63,951 nucleotides of DNA from Bacteroidetes bacterium ADurb.Bin145 (GTDB lineage Bacteria; Bacteroidota; Bacteroidia; Bacteroidales; VadinHA17). Positions within the stretch are counted from its first letter, which is position 1. Every line of letters begins with the position of its first letter. The notes under the pieces were generated by a model. It did no database searches, had not been told where the DNA came from, and was given only the letters and a program-made list of their open reading frames with translations. Shown one piece after another: positions 49,345 to 59,049 of the stretch. Location: NCBI GenBank assembly GCA_002070505.1, contig MWDJ01000015.1, forward strand, positions 1 to 63,951, written 5' to 3'. The position numbers were made by a program, and so were the translations under genes.

Positions 49345-52300
49345 TTAAAAGCTTAAAGCCAGTCCGAAAGTCCATGTTTTGGCCCCCGGATATGCACCCC
49401 CGTCACCTCCGCGCTGATCACCAGAACCCAGATTTGAATATGTTTCAGGGTCTATGCCTTTATATTTTGTTATAGTAAAAAGATTTTGCGCACTTACCAT
49501 GGCCGTAAGATCTCCCCACTTCAATATATTTCTTGGCAAAGCATACTGCAAACTTAAGTTTTTAAGCCTTAGGTAATTCCCACTTTCTATATATTCCGAT
49601 GACTGTATCCTCGGAACATTCGTTTTACTGAAAGCTGCCACCCTGGAGGTGGGATTGTCCGGAGACCACCTGTTTAATATATCCCTGTGAACATATTCAC
49701 GTGCATCGGCTGCAGATATCATAATCTGGGCATAGGCAAAATCCCATTTCCCGTAATCCAACATTGATTGGAAAAATGCATTAAGGGTGAAATTCTTATA
49801 CCTGAGGGTGCTGTTCAGTCCGAGAACTTTCTTTGGCATCCCCGATCCGATGATCTGGAAATCACTTCCTGTAATAGCATAATCGCCGTTAACATCTTCA
49901 TACCTGTAATCTCCCGGCTGATTTCCATATTTTGCTGCCAGCTCAGCATCTGCCACCTGCCAGATTCCAAGAGATTTAAATCCATAATAGCTCGAAATGC
50001 AATATCCTGGTTTAAGAATCATTTCGGGATTTGTCAGCATACCTGCTCCTGCTCCACCGGAAGTTAAAATGTAAGGATAGTATCCGAGATTCATAACTTC
50101 ATTATGCAGGACCGACATGTTGAAATTCATGTTCCATGAAAAATTATTCCTTTCCATTATCCTTGCATTCAAATTAAACTCAAAACCGGAATTCCTTACT
50201 GCACCAACGTTTCTGTAAATATTCCCTCCTCCTACATATCCCGGCAGTGGTTCGCTCAGAAGAAGGTCTGTAGTGTTTTTCAGGAAATAATCAGCTTCGA
50301 GGGTGAACCTGTCTTTTAAAAGACCAAGATCGAATCCAATATTTGTTTGTGAAGTGGTCTCCCATTTCAGATTCTCATTACCCGGATTACCTATATTAAT
50401 ACCTGATGTCAGAGTTCCATTCTGCCAGGATGTTCCTGCCAGTATTGCTGATGTATTATATGAAGTTACTGTTCCATAAACATTTACAGCCTGGCTCCCT
50501 GTCTGACCCCAGCTGGCCCTTAATTTTAAATTACTGATAAGCGGCAAGTCCTGCATAAATGATTCTTCTGAAATACGCCAGCCAAGACCGACTGAAGGGA
50601 AGACACTTGTCTGGTTTTTTCCCCGGAACTTTGATGAGCGATCTGTCCGTACAGACAGTGTGATAAGATACCTGTCGTGCAAACTGTAATTTACTCTCCC
50701 TATGTACGATCCTATTGTCGATTTCGTAAAATCATTTGATAGAGAATAAGTTTTAGCTAAAGTAATATTGTTATATTTTAAAATAGGAAACAACAGATCT
50801 GCAGCTGCAGCCATATAGTAATCATTTCTCTGAAGCTGGAATTCAGCTGCAGCTGTCAGAGCAAATTTATGTATATTATTAATGGTCTTGCTGTAAGTAA
50901 GCATATTTGTGTTTTGCAGAAATATTGATTCACTCGAAGAACGAGAGGCTGTCGGATTCTTTGGCATAAGACTTTGGACAAAGGTCTTTGCCTGTGTATT
51001 ATTATAGTTCATACCGAATCCAAGATCGAGCGTTAATCCGCTCATTATCCTGAATATTATATTCCCAATTGTATTAAATGTATTGGATTCATTAATGTTG
51101 TCATTCATTGCAAGTTCAATCGGATTGATCTTTATTGAAGAGATTGGATCCGCAAGTGTAGGTATACCGTTTTCGTCATATGCCGGAGTAGTAGGGGCCC
51201 AGGCAGTTGCGCCGGCTACCACTCCGCTTGTAGTGTAATCTCCTGATGTATTATTGGTCTCTCTTCTGGCAAAATTAACTTTCAGTACACATTCGAGTCT
51301 CTCAGATATTTTCGCATCAAGATTTGTCCTTAAAGAATATCTCTTAAAATCAGAATTGATAATAATCCCTTTCTGGTCAAGAAAATTACCTGAAACAAAG
51401 AAAGTCACGGCATCACTTCCTCCTGAATAATCCATCTGTAATTCCTGCCCCCCGGCTGTCCTGAAGATCTCTTTCTGCCAGTCAGTTCCGCCATTGGCGA
51501 TATAATAGGAAACCTGCTCATTTGTAAAGGGACGGGCATAACCTAACACATCGGCCCTTTCATTGCATACCTGTGCAAACTCACCTGCATTGAGCAAAGG
51601 CCATAGTTTTAACGGATTGCTGACATAATATCTTCCTGTTACTGAAAATCCCGGTTTTCCTATGATCCCTCTCTTGGTTGTTATAAGTACCACACCGTTA
51701 GCTCCCCTGCTGCCATAATATGGCAGTTGATGAAGCATCCTTAAGGATCTGTATCGTTTCGACATCGGTTGGATTGACATCTTCCATATTCCCACCTACG
51801 AATCCGTCGATTACGTACAGTGGTTCATTGCTTCCTGTTATTGAATTGGCTCCCCTTATCCTGATAGAGGTTGTTCCTCCCGGCGCCCCGGAGACATTTA
51901 TTACATTTACTCCACCGGCTCTTCCCTGAAGGATATCGTCAACACGTGCAACCGGCTGGTTCAGGTATATGTCCTCAGAAACTGTCGCGACAGACCCTGT
52001 CAGGTCTGATTTCTTGATAGACCCATATCCGACAACTATTACTTCCTTAAGATTCGATACGGAAGGTTCCATTGATATATTGACAGAAGTCCTTCCTTCT
52101 ACGGGAATTTTCATTTGTTTATATCCGATAAACGAAAATACAAGAACTGCATCGGGGTTACTTATATTAAGTGAATATCTCCCCCTGTCATTTGATATGG
52201 TCCCTAATTTGGTTCCTTCTATATGAATATTTACTCCGGGTAATGGATTGCCATATTCATCCGAAGCAATCCCTGATACTGTTACTACCTTATTAAACTC

Positions 52301-52612
52301 CAGATAATCAGGAGATAGAATTATCTTATTATTGATTATTGAATATTTAATATTGGTATTTTTAAACAACTCATCAAGCAAATTGCTGATTATCTTATCC
52401 TTTGCATTAATCGTAACTTTTTGCGCTGTATTAATCAGCTTCTCATTAAAAAGGAAGAAATATCCTGTTTCCTTTTCAATCCTTTCAAATATACTGATGA
52501 GTTCCGTATCTGTATAATTTAAAGAAATTCCAGCTTCCTGCGGATAACACCATAAGGTTGTTATCATTATCAGAAGCATCCCGGTAATTAATTTCTTCAC
52601 ATGTGAATACAT
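49345..52612 (-). pseudogene. STN-domain SusC/FecA-type TonB receptor, frameshifted
   Basis: Two minus-strand frames belong to one gene: 52612-51698 (signal, STN domain, carboxypeptidase-regulatory-like domain, plug start) and 51795-49345 (rest of plug and barrel). The STN domain (about residues 28-100; SLNYTDTELISIFERIEKET) marks a transducer-type receptor that signals to a FecR anti-sigma factor, found next door. In the plug, the expected ASSTAIYGSRGANG becomes ASSTAILWQQGS then stop: compared with the intact susC at 48361-48420, one extra base lies within 51713-51722. The C-terminal barrel is intact and closely related to the neighbour. Either a real inactivation or a sequence error; both halves look under purifying selection by eye. 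Confidence 0.85.
49498..50071. repeat. 574-bp tract identical to the neighbouring susC (copy 2)
   Basis: Second copy of the identical tract described at 46159-46732. It covers a stretch of barrel strands. Outside it the two genes differ at many positions. Confidence 0.95.
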
Positions 52613-52777
52613 ATCCTTAATGAATTATGTTCAACCTTATAAATCCAAGATATCCTGTAATATATTAAGTCAGATATATAGAAAAACAGAGGAGTTGAAT
52701 TTATCATATAGTCTCAGGTCTGATCTGAAGTTCAAAAACCGCATCATTTCCGGATTAACCAGACATTAATATGAAAA

Positions 52778-52785
52778 CAAAATTA
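52778..52785 (-). promoter_or_regulatory. Candidate -7 element of the STN-susC gene
   Basis: Reads TAATTTTG on the minus strand, matching TAnnTTTG, about 166 bases before the ATG at 52612. No -33 element is evident; chance match is possible. The gene may instead depend on the neighbouring ECF sigma factor. Confidence 0.25.
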
Positions 52786-52907
52786 AATAAAAACTAAGGT
52801 TATTTAATAATCTCGGCAGAAGAACCTGGCAACAATTTGCAAAATAGTAAAATAATGGAAGAAACGAGGGTGTCTCAAAAGCCTGAAAACCACCCCTTGC
52901 CCCCTAA

Positions 52908-53220
52908 CTACCCTTTATACACATCTTTTAATTCACTTATATTATAAGCTGGAGATTCCTCATTACGTCCCGCTGGGGCGTGACTTCATTCGGAATGACA
53001 CGGTGTTTTTATGTGTAGTAGGGGGAATGAGGCGGGGCGTTTTGCCAGAAGGCTGTTTCAAGAAAAAAATTATATCAAAACGCCCCGCCTCATTCCCCCT
53101 TATCCCCAAGGAGACCGTGTCATCCCGAACAAGTTAATCCTGAGGGTTTACGAAGGATTAACGAGTGAGGGATCTCCTCCTTTCGGCAGAGAATAAAAGA
53201 AGGATGTGTATAAAGGGTAG
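52908..53220. repeat. Nested palindromic (MITE-like/REP-like) element
   Basis: Outer 18-bp arms CTACCCTTTATACACATC (52908-52925) and its exact reverse complement (53203-53220). Intermediate arms include GGAATGACACGGTG-type sequence near 52992-53005 against ACCGTGTCATCCCGAA near 53114-53129. An inner 25-bp arm at 53020-53044 (AGGGGGAATGAGG, then CGGGGCGTTTTG) matches 53076-53100 exactly as reverse complement, with a 31-base centre. The TCATTC/ATCCCGAA-type segments resemble dispersed Bacteroidota repeats. No transposase is present, and no target-site duplication was identified. Confidence 0.75.
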
Positions 53221-53275
53221 TGTCCCCTAAAGGGGGTTCTCTAGAATCCTGAATTTCAATAAGTATTGGATATAT

Positions 53276-54349
53276 TCAGTTTATTGATATATCCTTCAAC
53301 ATCCGGATTATGATTTTTTGTTTCTGAAAGGTGCTGTCGGGCAGCATTTCTCCCGGAATAATTTCATAACTAATCGGAGATGTCATTGCCAGGAACTTAA
53401 GAATATCTTCAATTTTATCATCCTGGAAAGTCCCCCTGAAAGAATAACTTTCAAGTTGCTGGTCAACAAGTTCAATATCAACATTATACCATCGGGCGAT
53501 CCTTCTGGCCACTTCTCCCATGGAGTCTCCTCTGAAAACAAGCTTCCCTTCAGTCCAGGCATTATATTTGGAGGTATCAATTACCGATTTACTGAGGTTC
53601 CCGTTGCGGAGTATAAGCCGCTCCGATGGCATTAATCTTATTTTCTCTTCACTGTCTTTATTGAAGAATTCGACTTCGCCCTGTGTGAGGATTATTTCAA
53701 GATATTTTTCGTCAGGGTAAGCACTTAAATTGAAAGATGTACCAAGTACTTTGATTGTTGAATTCAAAGCATTAATGATAAAGGGATGCTCTGCATCATA
53801 TTTTACTTCAAACCAGCCTTCTCCTGAAAGTTCAATCTGCCGGTCATTATTGAATGGGAACGAATAACTTATAGTGGAACCGCTGTTTAACATCCCGGTG
53901 GTACCATCGGGAAGGGTGAAAGATATCCTTGATCCCAGGGGTGCGTAAATAGTAGAACTTACTGACTCAGCGACTGCCGGAGCTGCGTTCCTTTTATTTA
54001 GGTACAGCAATCCTCCCGCAATTATCAAAGGTATAAGCATTACAGCAGCTGCCTTCATGTAAAATCTCAGGATCTTCCTTACAGGTTTCTGGCTTTCGCC
54101 AAATTCATTATTCTTTATTATCTGATATATATTTCCAAGCAGGTTGCCGTCCAATTTTCGATGATCCGGAACTTCTTCCATGATTTTATTAAAATCCTTT
54201 TCCAATGAACTGCGCAGAAAAGAGTTTGTCTCGCCGTTCAGAAATAACGATTCCATTTCAGATCTCTCCTTTTCATCTGAAATGCCTCTGATGAATTTTT
54301 CAATTTTTGTTTTTGTCTCTTTTTCCAAAATATCTGTATTAAAAATCAA
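53276..54349 (-). CDS. FecR-family anti-sigma factor
   Basis: A 357-residue inner-membrane regulator. Cytoplasmic N-terminus (1-98) with an anti-sigma-type helical segment, one transmembrane helix (about 99-117) and a periplasmic FecR domain: TIYAPLGSRISFTLPDGTTGMLNSGS, then SGEGWFEVKYDAEHPFII, which is the family core. It should hold the ECF sigma at 54467-55051 until the STN-SusC transmits a substrate signal. The start is a TTG at 54349; no upstream ATG is in frame and the next Met is residue 32, within the N-terminal domain. A rare start codon or wrong N-terminus is possible. The palindromic element lies between it and susC. Confidence 0.9.
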   Translation of the reverse strand: MIFNTDILEKETKTKIEKFIRGISDEKERSEMESLFLNGETNSFLRSSLEKDFNKIMEEVPDHRKLDGNLLGNIYQIIKNNEFGESQKPVRKILRFYMKAAAVMLIPLIIAGGLLYLNKRNAAPAVAESVSSTIYAPLGSRISFTLPDGTTGMLNSGSTISYSFPFNNDRQIELSGEGWFEVKYDAEHPFIINALNSTIKVLGTSFNLSAYPDEKYLEIILTQGEVEFFNKDSEEKIRLMPSERLILRNGNLSKSVIDTSKYNAWTEGKLVFRGDSMGEVARRIARWYNVDIELVDQQLESYSFRGTFQDDKIEDILKFLAMTSPISYEIIPGEMLPDSTFQKQKIIIRMLKDISIN

Positions 54350-54466
54350 AAATATGCTTTAGCGGGTATTAATTATCTGACCTTATACCCTTGGGATATA
54401 TTATTCTCATATTTAAAAATTAAATATTTGACTAAAATCCTTTAACATTATATAAAAGTGCTCATT

Positions 54467-55051
54467 TTAAGGATTAAAATCATCAGCGATAAATTTAAGT
54501 CTTGATTTAATGAAATTAATTGATGCTGATATATAATTATCAACAGTCCCGGGAGATAAACCAACATCTTCTGCGATTTCCTTTGTCGATTTTCCCTCGT
54601 ACCTGCTCTTAATAAAAACAGTTTTCTGCTTCTCGGGCAACTTTTCAATTATCTTTTCCAGGCTGTCTATCAATGATTTGTAATCAATACTTCGTTCCAT
54701 TTCGGAAGATGGATGGTTTAAATAAAGGATCTCATTTACAAATTCTTTATTGTATTTCCGTTTTCTGAAGAGTTTACACATATTATTATAGGCTATTGTG
54801 AAAATGAAGGATTTAAATGAAGTATCCGTTTTTATCTTCTTTCGTAAATCCCATATTTTAACAAATATCGATTGCACCATCTCCTGTGCTTCATCTTCAG
54901 ATCTGAGATATTTCAGTGCAAATCTGTAAAGGTTAACGGCATACCTGGAATAAATGAGTTCGAAAGCCCTTATATCATCTTTATGAAGCCTGGTTATAAG
55001 CTCATTATCAGGATATTCAGTTTTTATATTTAAATCATTCCGGGCTGGCAC
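54467..55051 (-). CDS. ECF-type RNA polymerase sigma factor
   Basis: A 194-residue ECF sigma factor. Region 2 spans about 15-90 (AFELIYSRYAVNLYRFALKYLRSEDEAQEMVQSIFVKIW) and region 4 about 125-180 (IEKLPEKQKTVFIKSRYEGKSTKEIAEDVGLSPGTVDNYI, the HTH). It is directly upstream of the FecR gene, 117 bases apart, in the Bacteroidota order sigma-FecR-SusC. It probably drives the esterase locus in response to substrate. The gene uses a GTG start at 55051; no ATG earlier in the frame is supported. Confidence 0.9.
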   Translation of the reverse strand: MPARNDLNIKTEYPDNELITRLHKDDIRAFELIYSRYAVNLYRFALKYLRSEDEAQEMVQSIFVKIWDLRKKIKTDTSFKSFIFTIAYNNMCKLFRKRKYNKEFVNEILYLNHPSSEMERSIDYKSLIDSLEKIIEKLPEKQKTVFIKSRYEGKSTKEIAEDVGLSPGTVDNYISASINFIKSRLKFIADDFNP

Positions 55052-55389
55052 TTAATCCTTAATATTTTAATACTAACTATTGAAGAATTATTTGAGTTTT
55101 TATTTATCGAAATCTGCAAAATTTATATTTATAAATATCTGTATTCTTTTTAAATTTTAAATTTACACTTATTTGAAAATATTTTTTACCTTTATTAAAA
55201 TTTTCATTCCCCGGATAGGCTGATCAGGGTATTGGTTTTCATGTGAAATATAGGAAAAATTCGGCTAAAAGTGATATCCTCTTTATTAAAAAAGATGAAA
55301 TCATCGATCCGGGAATCGGAATTTATCCTGGCAGGAACTTGTTCATTATATTTATTCCATTGATAATCAATTAAATAATTCCCAGGATC
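55052..55389. other. Divergent promoter region between the ECF sigma gene and the GH5-like gene
   Basis: A 338-base AT-rich spacer separating the minus-strand esterase locus from the plus-strand glycosidase cluster. No perfect TAnnTTTG match on either strand and no strong hairpin were found; near matches occur (TATATTTA near 55346). A shared regulator could act here. Confidence 0.5.
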
Positions 55390-56601
55390 ATGAAAAACCT
55401 CGTTTTCAAATCAATGTTTCTGAGCTGCCTTATTCTGGCAGCATGCAAAGGTCCGGAAACAAAAATCTCAAAATTTGATTTTACCGGCCCCAGGGACCCT
55501 TCTCTTATCAGGGGATTCAATTATACTCCTGCCAACGTTGCAGCTCCACGGCACCATGTGGATTGCTGGGTAAAATACGATTCAGCAACAGTAGAATTTG
55601 ATATGGATCTTGCCAAAGGTCTTAATCTTAATCAGGTCAGAGTTTTTGTCCCTTATCAGGCTTATACCGAGGACAGCGCTGCTCTTCCGGCTAAACTCAG
55701 GCATTTTGTACGCACATGTCATGCAAGAAATATAGGAGTCATGCCTGTTCTCCAGGGCGGACCCTGGGTGAGGGATACATCACTGCGTTACCAGGCCAGG
55801 AATTGGGCCCGCTTCCTTGTTAATGCTATTTCTGAGGAACCCGGACTTGCAATGTGGGACGTAATGAATGAACCAAGACCAACGTATTTTGAGCACTGTA
55901 AGTTCATGTCGAAAGTATTTCATGAACTCGACCCGAATACACCGGTGACAATAGGTATGGAAAAGGTTGATGGGATGATTGAAATGGCTGATTATGTGGA
56001 TGTACTTCAGTTTCATGATTATCTGCAAACCCGCGAGCAGATAAGGAATAGCATAACAAGGGCGAAAGAATTTGCGGCAAAAGTGAACAAACCTCTTATT
56101 AATGGAGAGATTGGTTGTATTGCACGTGCCAATCCTTATGATATTACTCTCCAGGAACATATGAACGCAAAAGTGGGATGGTATATATGGGAACTGATGA
56201 TAGTCAAGCAGGGATGGGGGACTGTTCATGGTGTATTTTATGAAGACGGGAGTGTCAGGGATCCCTCAATTGCTGCCGCGATCATGGGATACTTCCGTAA
56301 ACGTACAGCAGACATAATGCCTGCTGTTCCCGATCAGGAAGGCTGGGTGACAAGGATAACTGACCGCAGTGATCAATGGCTTAAAGATCCGGCAGCTACA
56401 TGGAAAGATGGACTTGATATTGCTGAAACATCAGCCCACCTTCTTGAAGCAGGAGAGCTTACCGCGATGAGAATACCTCCCACATGGGAAGTAGAAATGC
56501 TCAGAAAAGGTGAACCCGACATGAAAGCACTGAAAGAACTGATAATCAGATTCAGGGATCAGCTTGTCCCTTTTATAAAACCTCCCGTACAGAATAAGTG
56601 A
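55390..56601 (+). CDS. GH5-like (clan GH-A) glycoside hydrolase, lipoprotein
   Basis: A 403-residue lipoprotein (lipobox LAAC, Cys19) with a TIM-barrel glycosidase domain. It starts SLIRGFNYTPANVAAPRHHVD, and carries the clan GH-A acid/base WDVMNEPR (Glu161) and nucleophile-type PLINGEIG (Glu240). A retaining endo- or exo-glycosidase of the GH5/GH2-like clan is predicted. The polysaccharide target is unknown; mannan, xylan or glucan are all possible. It opens a five-gene plus-strand cluster divergent from the esterase locus. Confidence 0.8.
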   Translation: MKNLVFKSMFLSCLILAACKGPETKISKFDFTGPRDPSLIRGFNYTPANVAAPRHHVDCWVKYDSATVEFDMDLAKGLNLNQVRVFVPYQAYTEDSAALPAKLRHFVRTCHARNIGVMPVLQGGPWVRDTSLRYQARNWARFLVNAISEEPGLAMWDVMNEPRPTYFEHCKFMSKVFHELDPNTPVTIGMEKVDGMIEMADYVDVLQFHDYLQTREQIRNSITRAKEFAAKVNKPLINGEIGCIARANPYDITLQEHMNAKVGWYIWELMIVKQGWGTVHGVFYEDGSVRDPSIAAAIMGYFRKRTADIMPAVPDQEGWVTRITDRSDQWLKDPAATWKDGLDIAETSAHLLEAGELTAMRIPPTWEVEMLRKGEPDMKALKELIIRFRDQLVPFIKPPVQNK

Positions 56602-56652
56602 TAACCTATATCTGCTGGTTTACTGTTCTGTCTAACCTAAATCATCAGAAAA

Positions 56653-58107
56653 ATGGGATATAAGAATTTGAAGCGCAGTTATTATTCAATATTGCTGTTA
56701 CTGCTTATCTCTTCGTTTCCCGGCATTCAGGCCCAGGATGTTCAGAAAAGCAGGGTGATCATCCTTACCGATGTTGAGAATGAACCCGATGATTCCCAGT
56801 CTCTTGTCAGACTTGTCCTGTATTCAAATGTGATTGATATCAAGGGGATTATAGCCACTACTTCAGTTCATATGAAAAGTGATGTACACCCTGAAACGAT
56901 CCGGAAGGTCATCCTTGCATATGAAAAGGTACAGCCAAACCTTTTAAAACATGAAGCAGGTTTCCCTGATGCATCGTCACTGTTAAGTATCGTAAAACAG
57001 GGTATCCCTGAATATGGAATGGGAGGTGTCGGAGAGGGAAAAGATTCAGAGGGTTCGGAGTGGATAATTAAGATCCTTGATGAGAATGATCCCCGTCCGC
57101 TCTGGGTATGCGCCTGGGGTGGTCCCAATACTCTTGCCCAGGCATTATTTAAGATCAGAAAAACAAGGTCAAAGTCAGAGGCAGACAAAATGATCAGGAA
57201 ACTTAGGGTCTATACTATATCTGACCAGGATGACAGCGGTAACTGGATGCGGAAAAATTTCCCTGACTTATTTTATATTGTCAGTCCGGGAGGTTATGAT
57301 ACCTCAACATGGGGAGCAATAAACCAGTTCGTCCCGGGGATCGATAACGAAACTGTCAGTAACACCTGGCTGGCAAAAAATATACAGCAGAATCACGGCC
57401 CGCTGGGACAAATTTACCCCGATGTAGCCTATGGAATGGAAGGTGATACTCCGTCTTTCCTGCTCCTGATCCCAAACGGGCTTAATGATCCTGATCATCC
57501 CGAATGGGGCGGCTGGGGTGGCAGATATGAGCTCTACCAGCCTGATTACAGTTCCCTGAATACAAAAGGATTTACAGGAGGTGTGCCGGTCGAACCTGAA
57601 ACCAGACCTATATGGACCAATGCAAATGACCGTTATACACCTTATATCTTTAGCAAATACGGACAGGCAACAAGAAGGGATACGATCACATTCTTTAATA
57701 ACAAAGCCACCCTTTTCCGCTGGAGAGATGAGTTCCAGAATGACTTTGCTGCCAGGATTGACTGGTGTACGAAACCTTACCGGGAGGCCAACCACCCGCC
57801 GGTCCCGCTGCTTGAGCAACCCGATCAGATTACTGTTAAATCAGGTGATGTTTTCACTCTCCGGGCCAGCAGTTCAACAGATCCTGACAATGATAACCTC
57901 AGCTATCTCTGGTTCCAGTATCCCGAAGCCAGTACTTATAAAAAAACTGTCCGTTTTTCACAGGTTGAGAATATCTACAGGGTTATCATCACTGCTCCTG
58001 AAGTAGATAAGAAAGAAACCGTTCATTTCATTTTAAAGGTAACCGATAAGGGCGATCCGCCACTTACAAGATATAAAAGGATAATCGTCAATATCACACC
58101 AGAATGA
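56653..58107 (+). CDS. DUF1593 protein (nucleoside-hydrolase-like) with C-terminal Ig-like domain
   Basis: A 484-residue exported protein (signal peptide about 1-27) with an N-terminal DUF1593 domain: ILTDVENEPDDSQSLVRLVLYSN near 36-58, with the acidic cluster seen in nucleoside hydrolases, and CAWGGPNTLAQALFKI near 151-166. The last 90 residues (about 395-484) are an Ig-like/PKD-like domain (SSTDPDNDNLSYLWFQYPEA). DUF1593 proteins occur in polysaccharide loci, where they may cleave glycosidic bonds by analogy to nucleoside hydrolases; this is unproven. Probably cotranscribed with its neighbours. Confidence 0.8.
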   Translation: MGYKNLKRSYYSILLLLLISSFPGIQAQDVQKSRVIILTDVENEPDDSQSLVRLVLYSNVIDIKGIIATTSVHMKSDVHPETIRKVILAYEKVQPNLLKHEAGFPDASSLLSIVKQGIPEYGMGGVGEGKDSEGSEWIIKILDENDPRPLWVCAWGGPNTLAQALFKIRKTRSKSEADKMIRKLRVYTISDQDDSGNWMRKNFPDLFYIVSPGGYDTSTWGAINQFVPGIDNETVSNTWLAKNIQQNHGPLGQIYPDVAYGMEGDTPSFLLLIPNGLNDPDHPEWGGWGGRYELYQPDYSSLNTKGFTGGVPVEPETRPIWTNANDRYTPYIFSKYGQATRRDTITFFNNKATLFRWRDEFQNDFAARIDWCTKPYREANHPPVPLLEQPDQITVKSGDVFTLRASSSTDPDNDNLSYLWFQYPEASTYKKTVRFSQVENIYRVIITAPEVDKKETVHFILKVTDKGDPPLTRYKRIIVNITPE

Positions 58108-58131
58108 CTTTAAAAGCATTAAGAAATACTC

Positions 58132-59049
58132 ATGAAGCCAACTTTTCTTTTATTCTTGATTTTCATATCTTCTCCGGTTTTTGGACAGCAATTCTCTAAA
58201 AGCTGGAAAGATGTTAACTACGCCGGCGATGACAAAACATATCATCTCCTTGATATTTACCTGCCACTTATTGAAAAGCCATCCTATCCCGTTGTAGTGG
58301 TTATCTACGGCAGCGCCTGGCGCAGCAATAACCTTAAGGGAACTGATCTGAATACCCTTGGTAAGGCATTGCTGAATGCGGGATTTGCTGTGGTGATGCC
58401 GAATCACCGTTCAAGTACAGATGCAAAATTCCCGGCTCAGATAAACGATATCAAGGCTGTTGTGAGGTATGTAAGGGGAAATGCCCCGGTGTATAATTTC
58501 GACACTTCATTTATAGGTATAACCGGGAGTTCTTCGGGAGGGCACCTTGCATCACTGACCGGGACCTCCGGATCAGTAAAAGAATTTACCCTTCGATCAG
58601 CCACAGCTGATCTGGAGGGTGATATAGGACAATTCGGGGCTTACAGCAGCTCAGTGGATGCAGTTGTTGACTGGTTTGGGCCCACTGACTTCCTGACAAT
58701 GGATTCCTGCGGCAGCCAGCAAGCTCATAATCCTGCGGATTCTCCGGAATCAAACCTTATCGGCGGACCAATCCAGGAAAACACTGATAAATGCGCTCTT
58801 GCAAATCCGATGACTTATGTTGATGCTGATGACCCGCCATTTCTGATCTTCCATGGCGATAAAGACCCTCTGGTCCCATTCTGTCAGAGTGAAATGTTCT
58901 TTAAGGTTCTGCAAAATGCAAAAGTCCCTGTCCAGTATTTCCTGGTGCCGGGTGCCCAGCATGGACCCGGATTATTTGTTGAGAAGTATTTTAAAATTAT
59001 GTCCAGTTTTTTCGAAATACAAGTCGAAGTAAAAAAAATTAAAAAATGA
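58132..59049 (+). CDS. Alpha/beta hydrolase, BD-FAE-like esterase
   Basis: A 305-residue exported (signal ending VFGQQ) alpha/beta hydrolase of the BD-FAE/hormone-sensitive-lipase-like type. Motifs are VVVVIYGSAWRSNN (oxyanion region), GSSSGG with the probable nucleophile Ser134, FHGDKDPLVPF with Asp, and GAQHGPG with His. Such enzymes remove acetyl or feruloyl groups from oligosaccharides. Its TGA overlaps the next gene's ATG, so both are one unit. Confidence 0.82.
   Translation: MKPTFLLFLIFISSPVFGQQFSKSWKDVNYAGDDKTYHLLDIYLPLIEKPSYPVVVVIYGSAWRSNNLKGTDLNTLGKALLNAGFAVVMPNHRSSTDAKFPAQINDIKAVVRYVRGNAPVYNFDTSFIGITGSSSGGHLASLTGTSGSVKEFTLRSATADLEGDIGQFGAYSSSVDAVVDWFGPTDFLTMDSCGSQQAHNPADSPESNLIGGPIQENTDKCALANPMTYVDADDPPFLIFHGDKDPLVPFCQSEMFFKVLQNAKVPVQYFLVPGAQHGPGLFVEKYFKIMSSFFEIQVEVKKIKK

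Larger units (their letters stand above)
52613..53275. other. Intergenic region between fecR and the STN-susC gene, containing a palindromic element
   Basis: A 663-base spacer. The part next to the susC gene is AT-rich, with a minus-strand -7-like element at 52778-52785 (TAATTTTG). The rest is the nested palindromic element 52908-53220, which is more GC-rich than its surroundings. No gene is recognised; open frames through the palindrome (for example 53011-53196) are accidental. Confidence 0.6.

Noticed and set aside
53011-53196. Open frame inside the nested palindromic element
   Set aside because: The repeat structure explains it; no ribosome site or domain.
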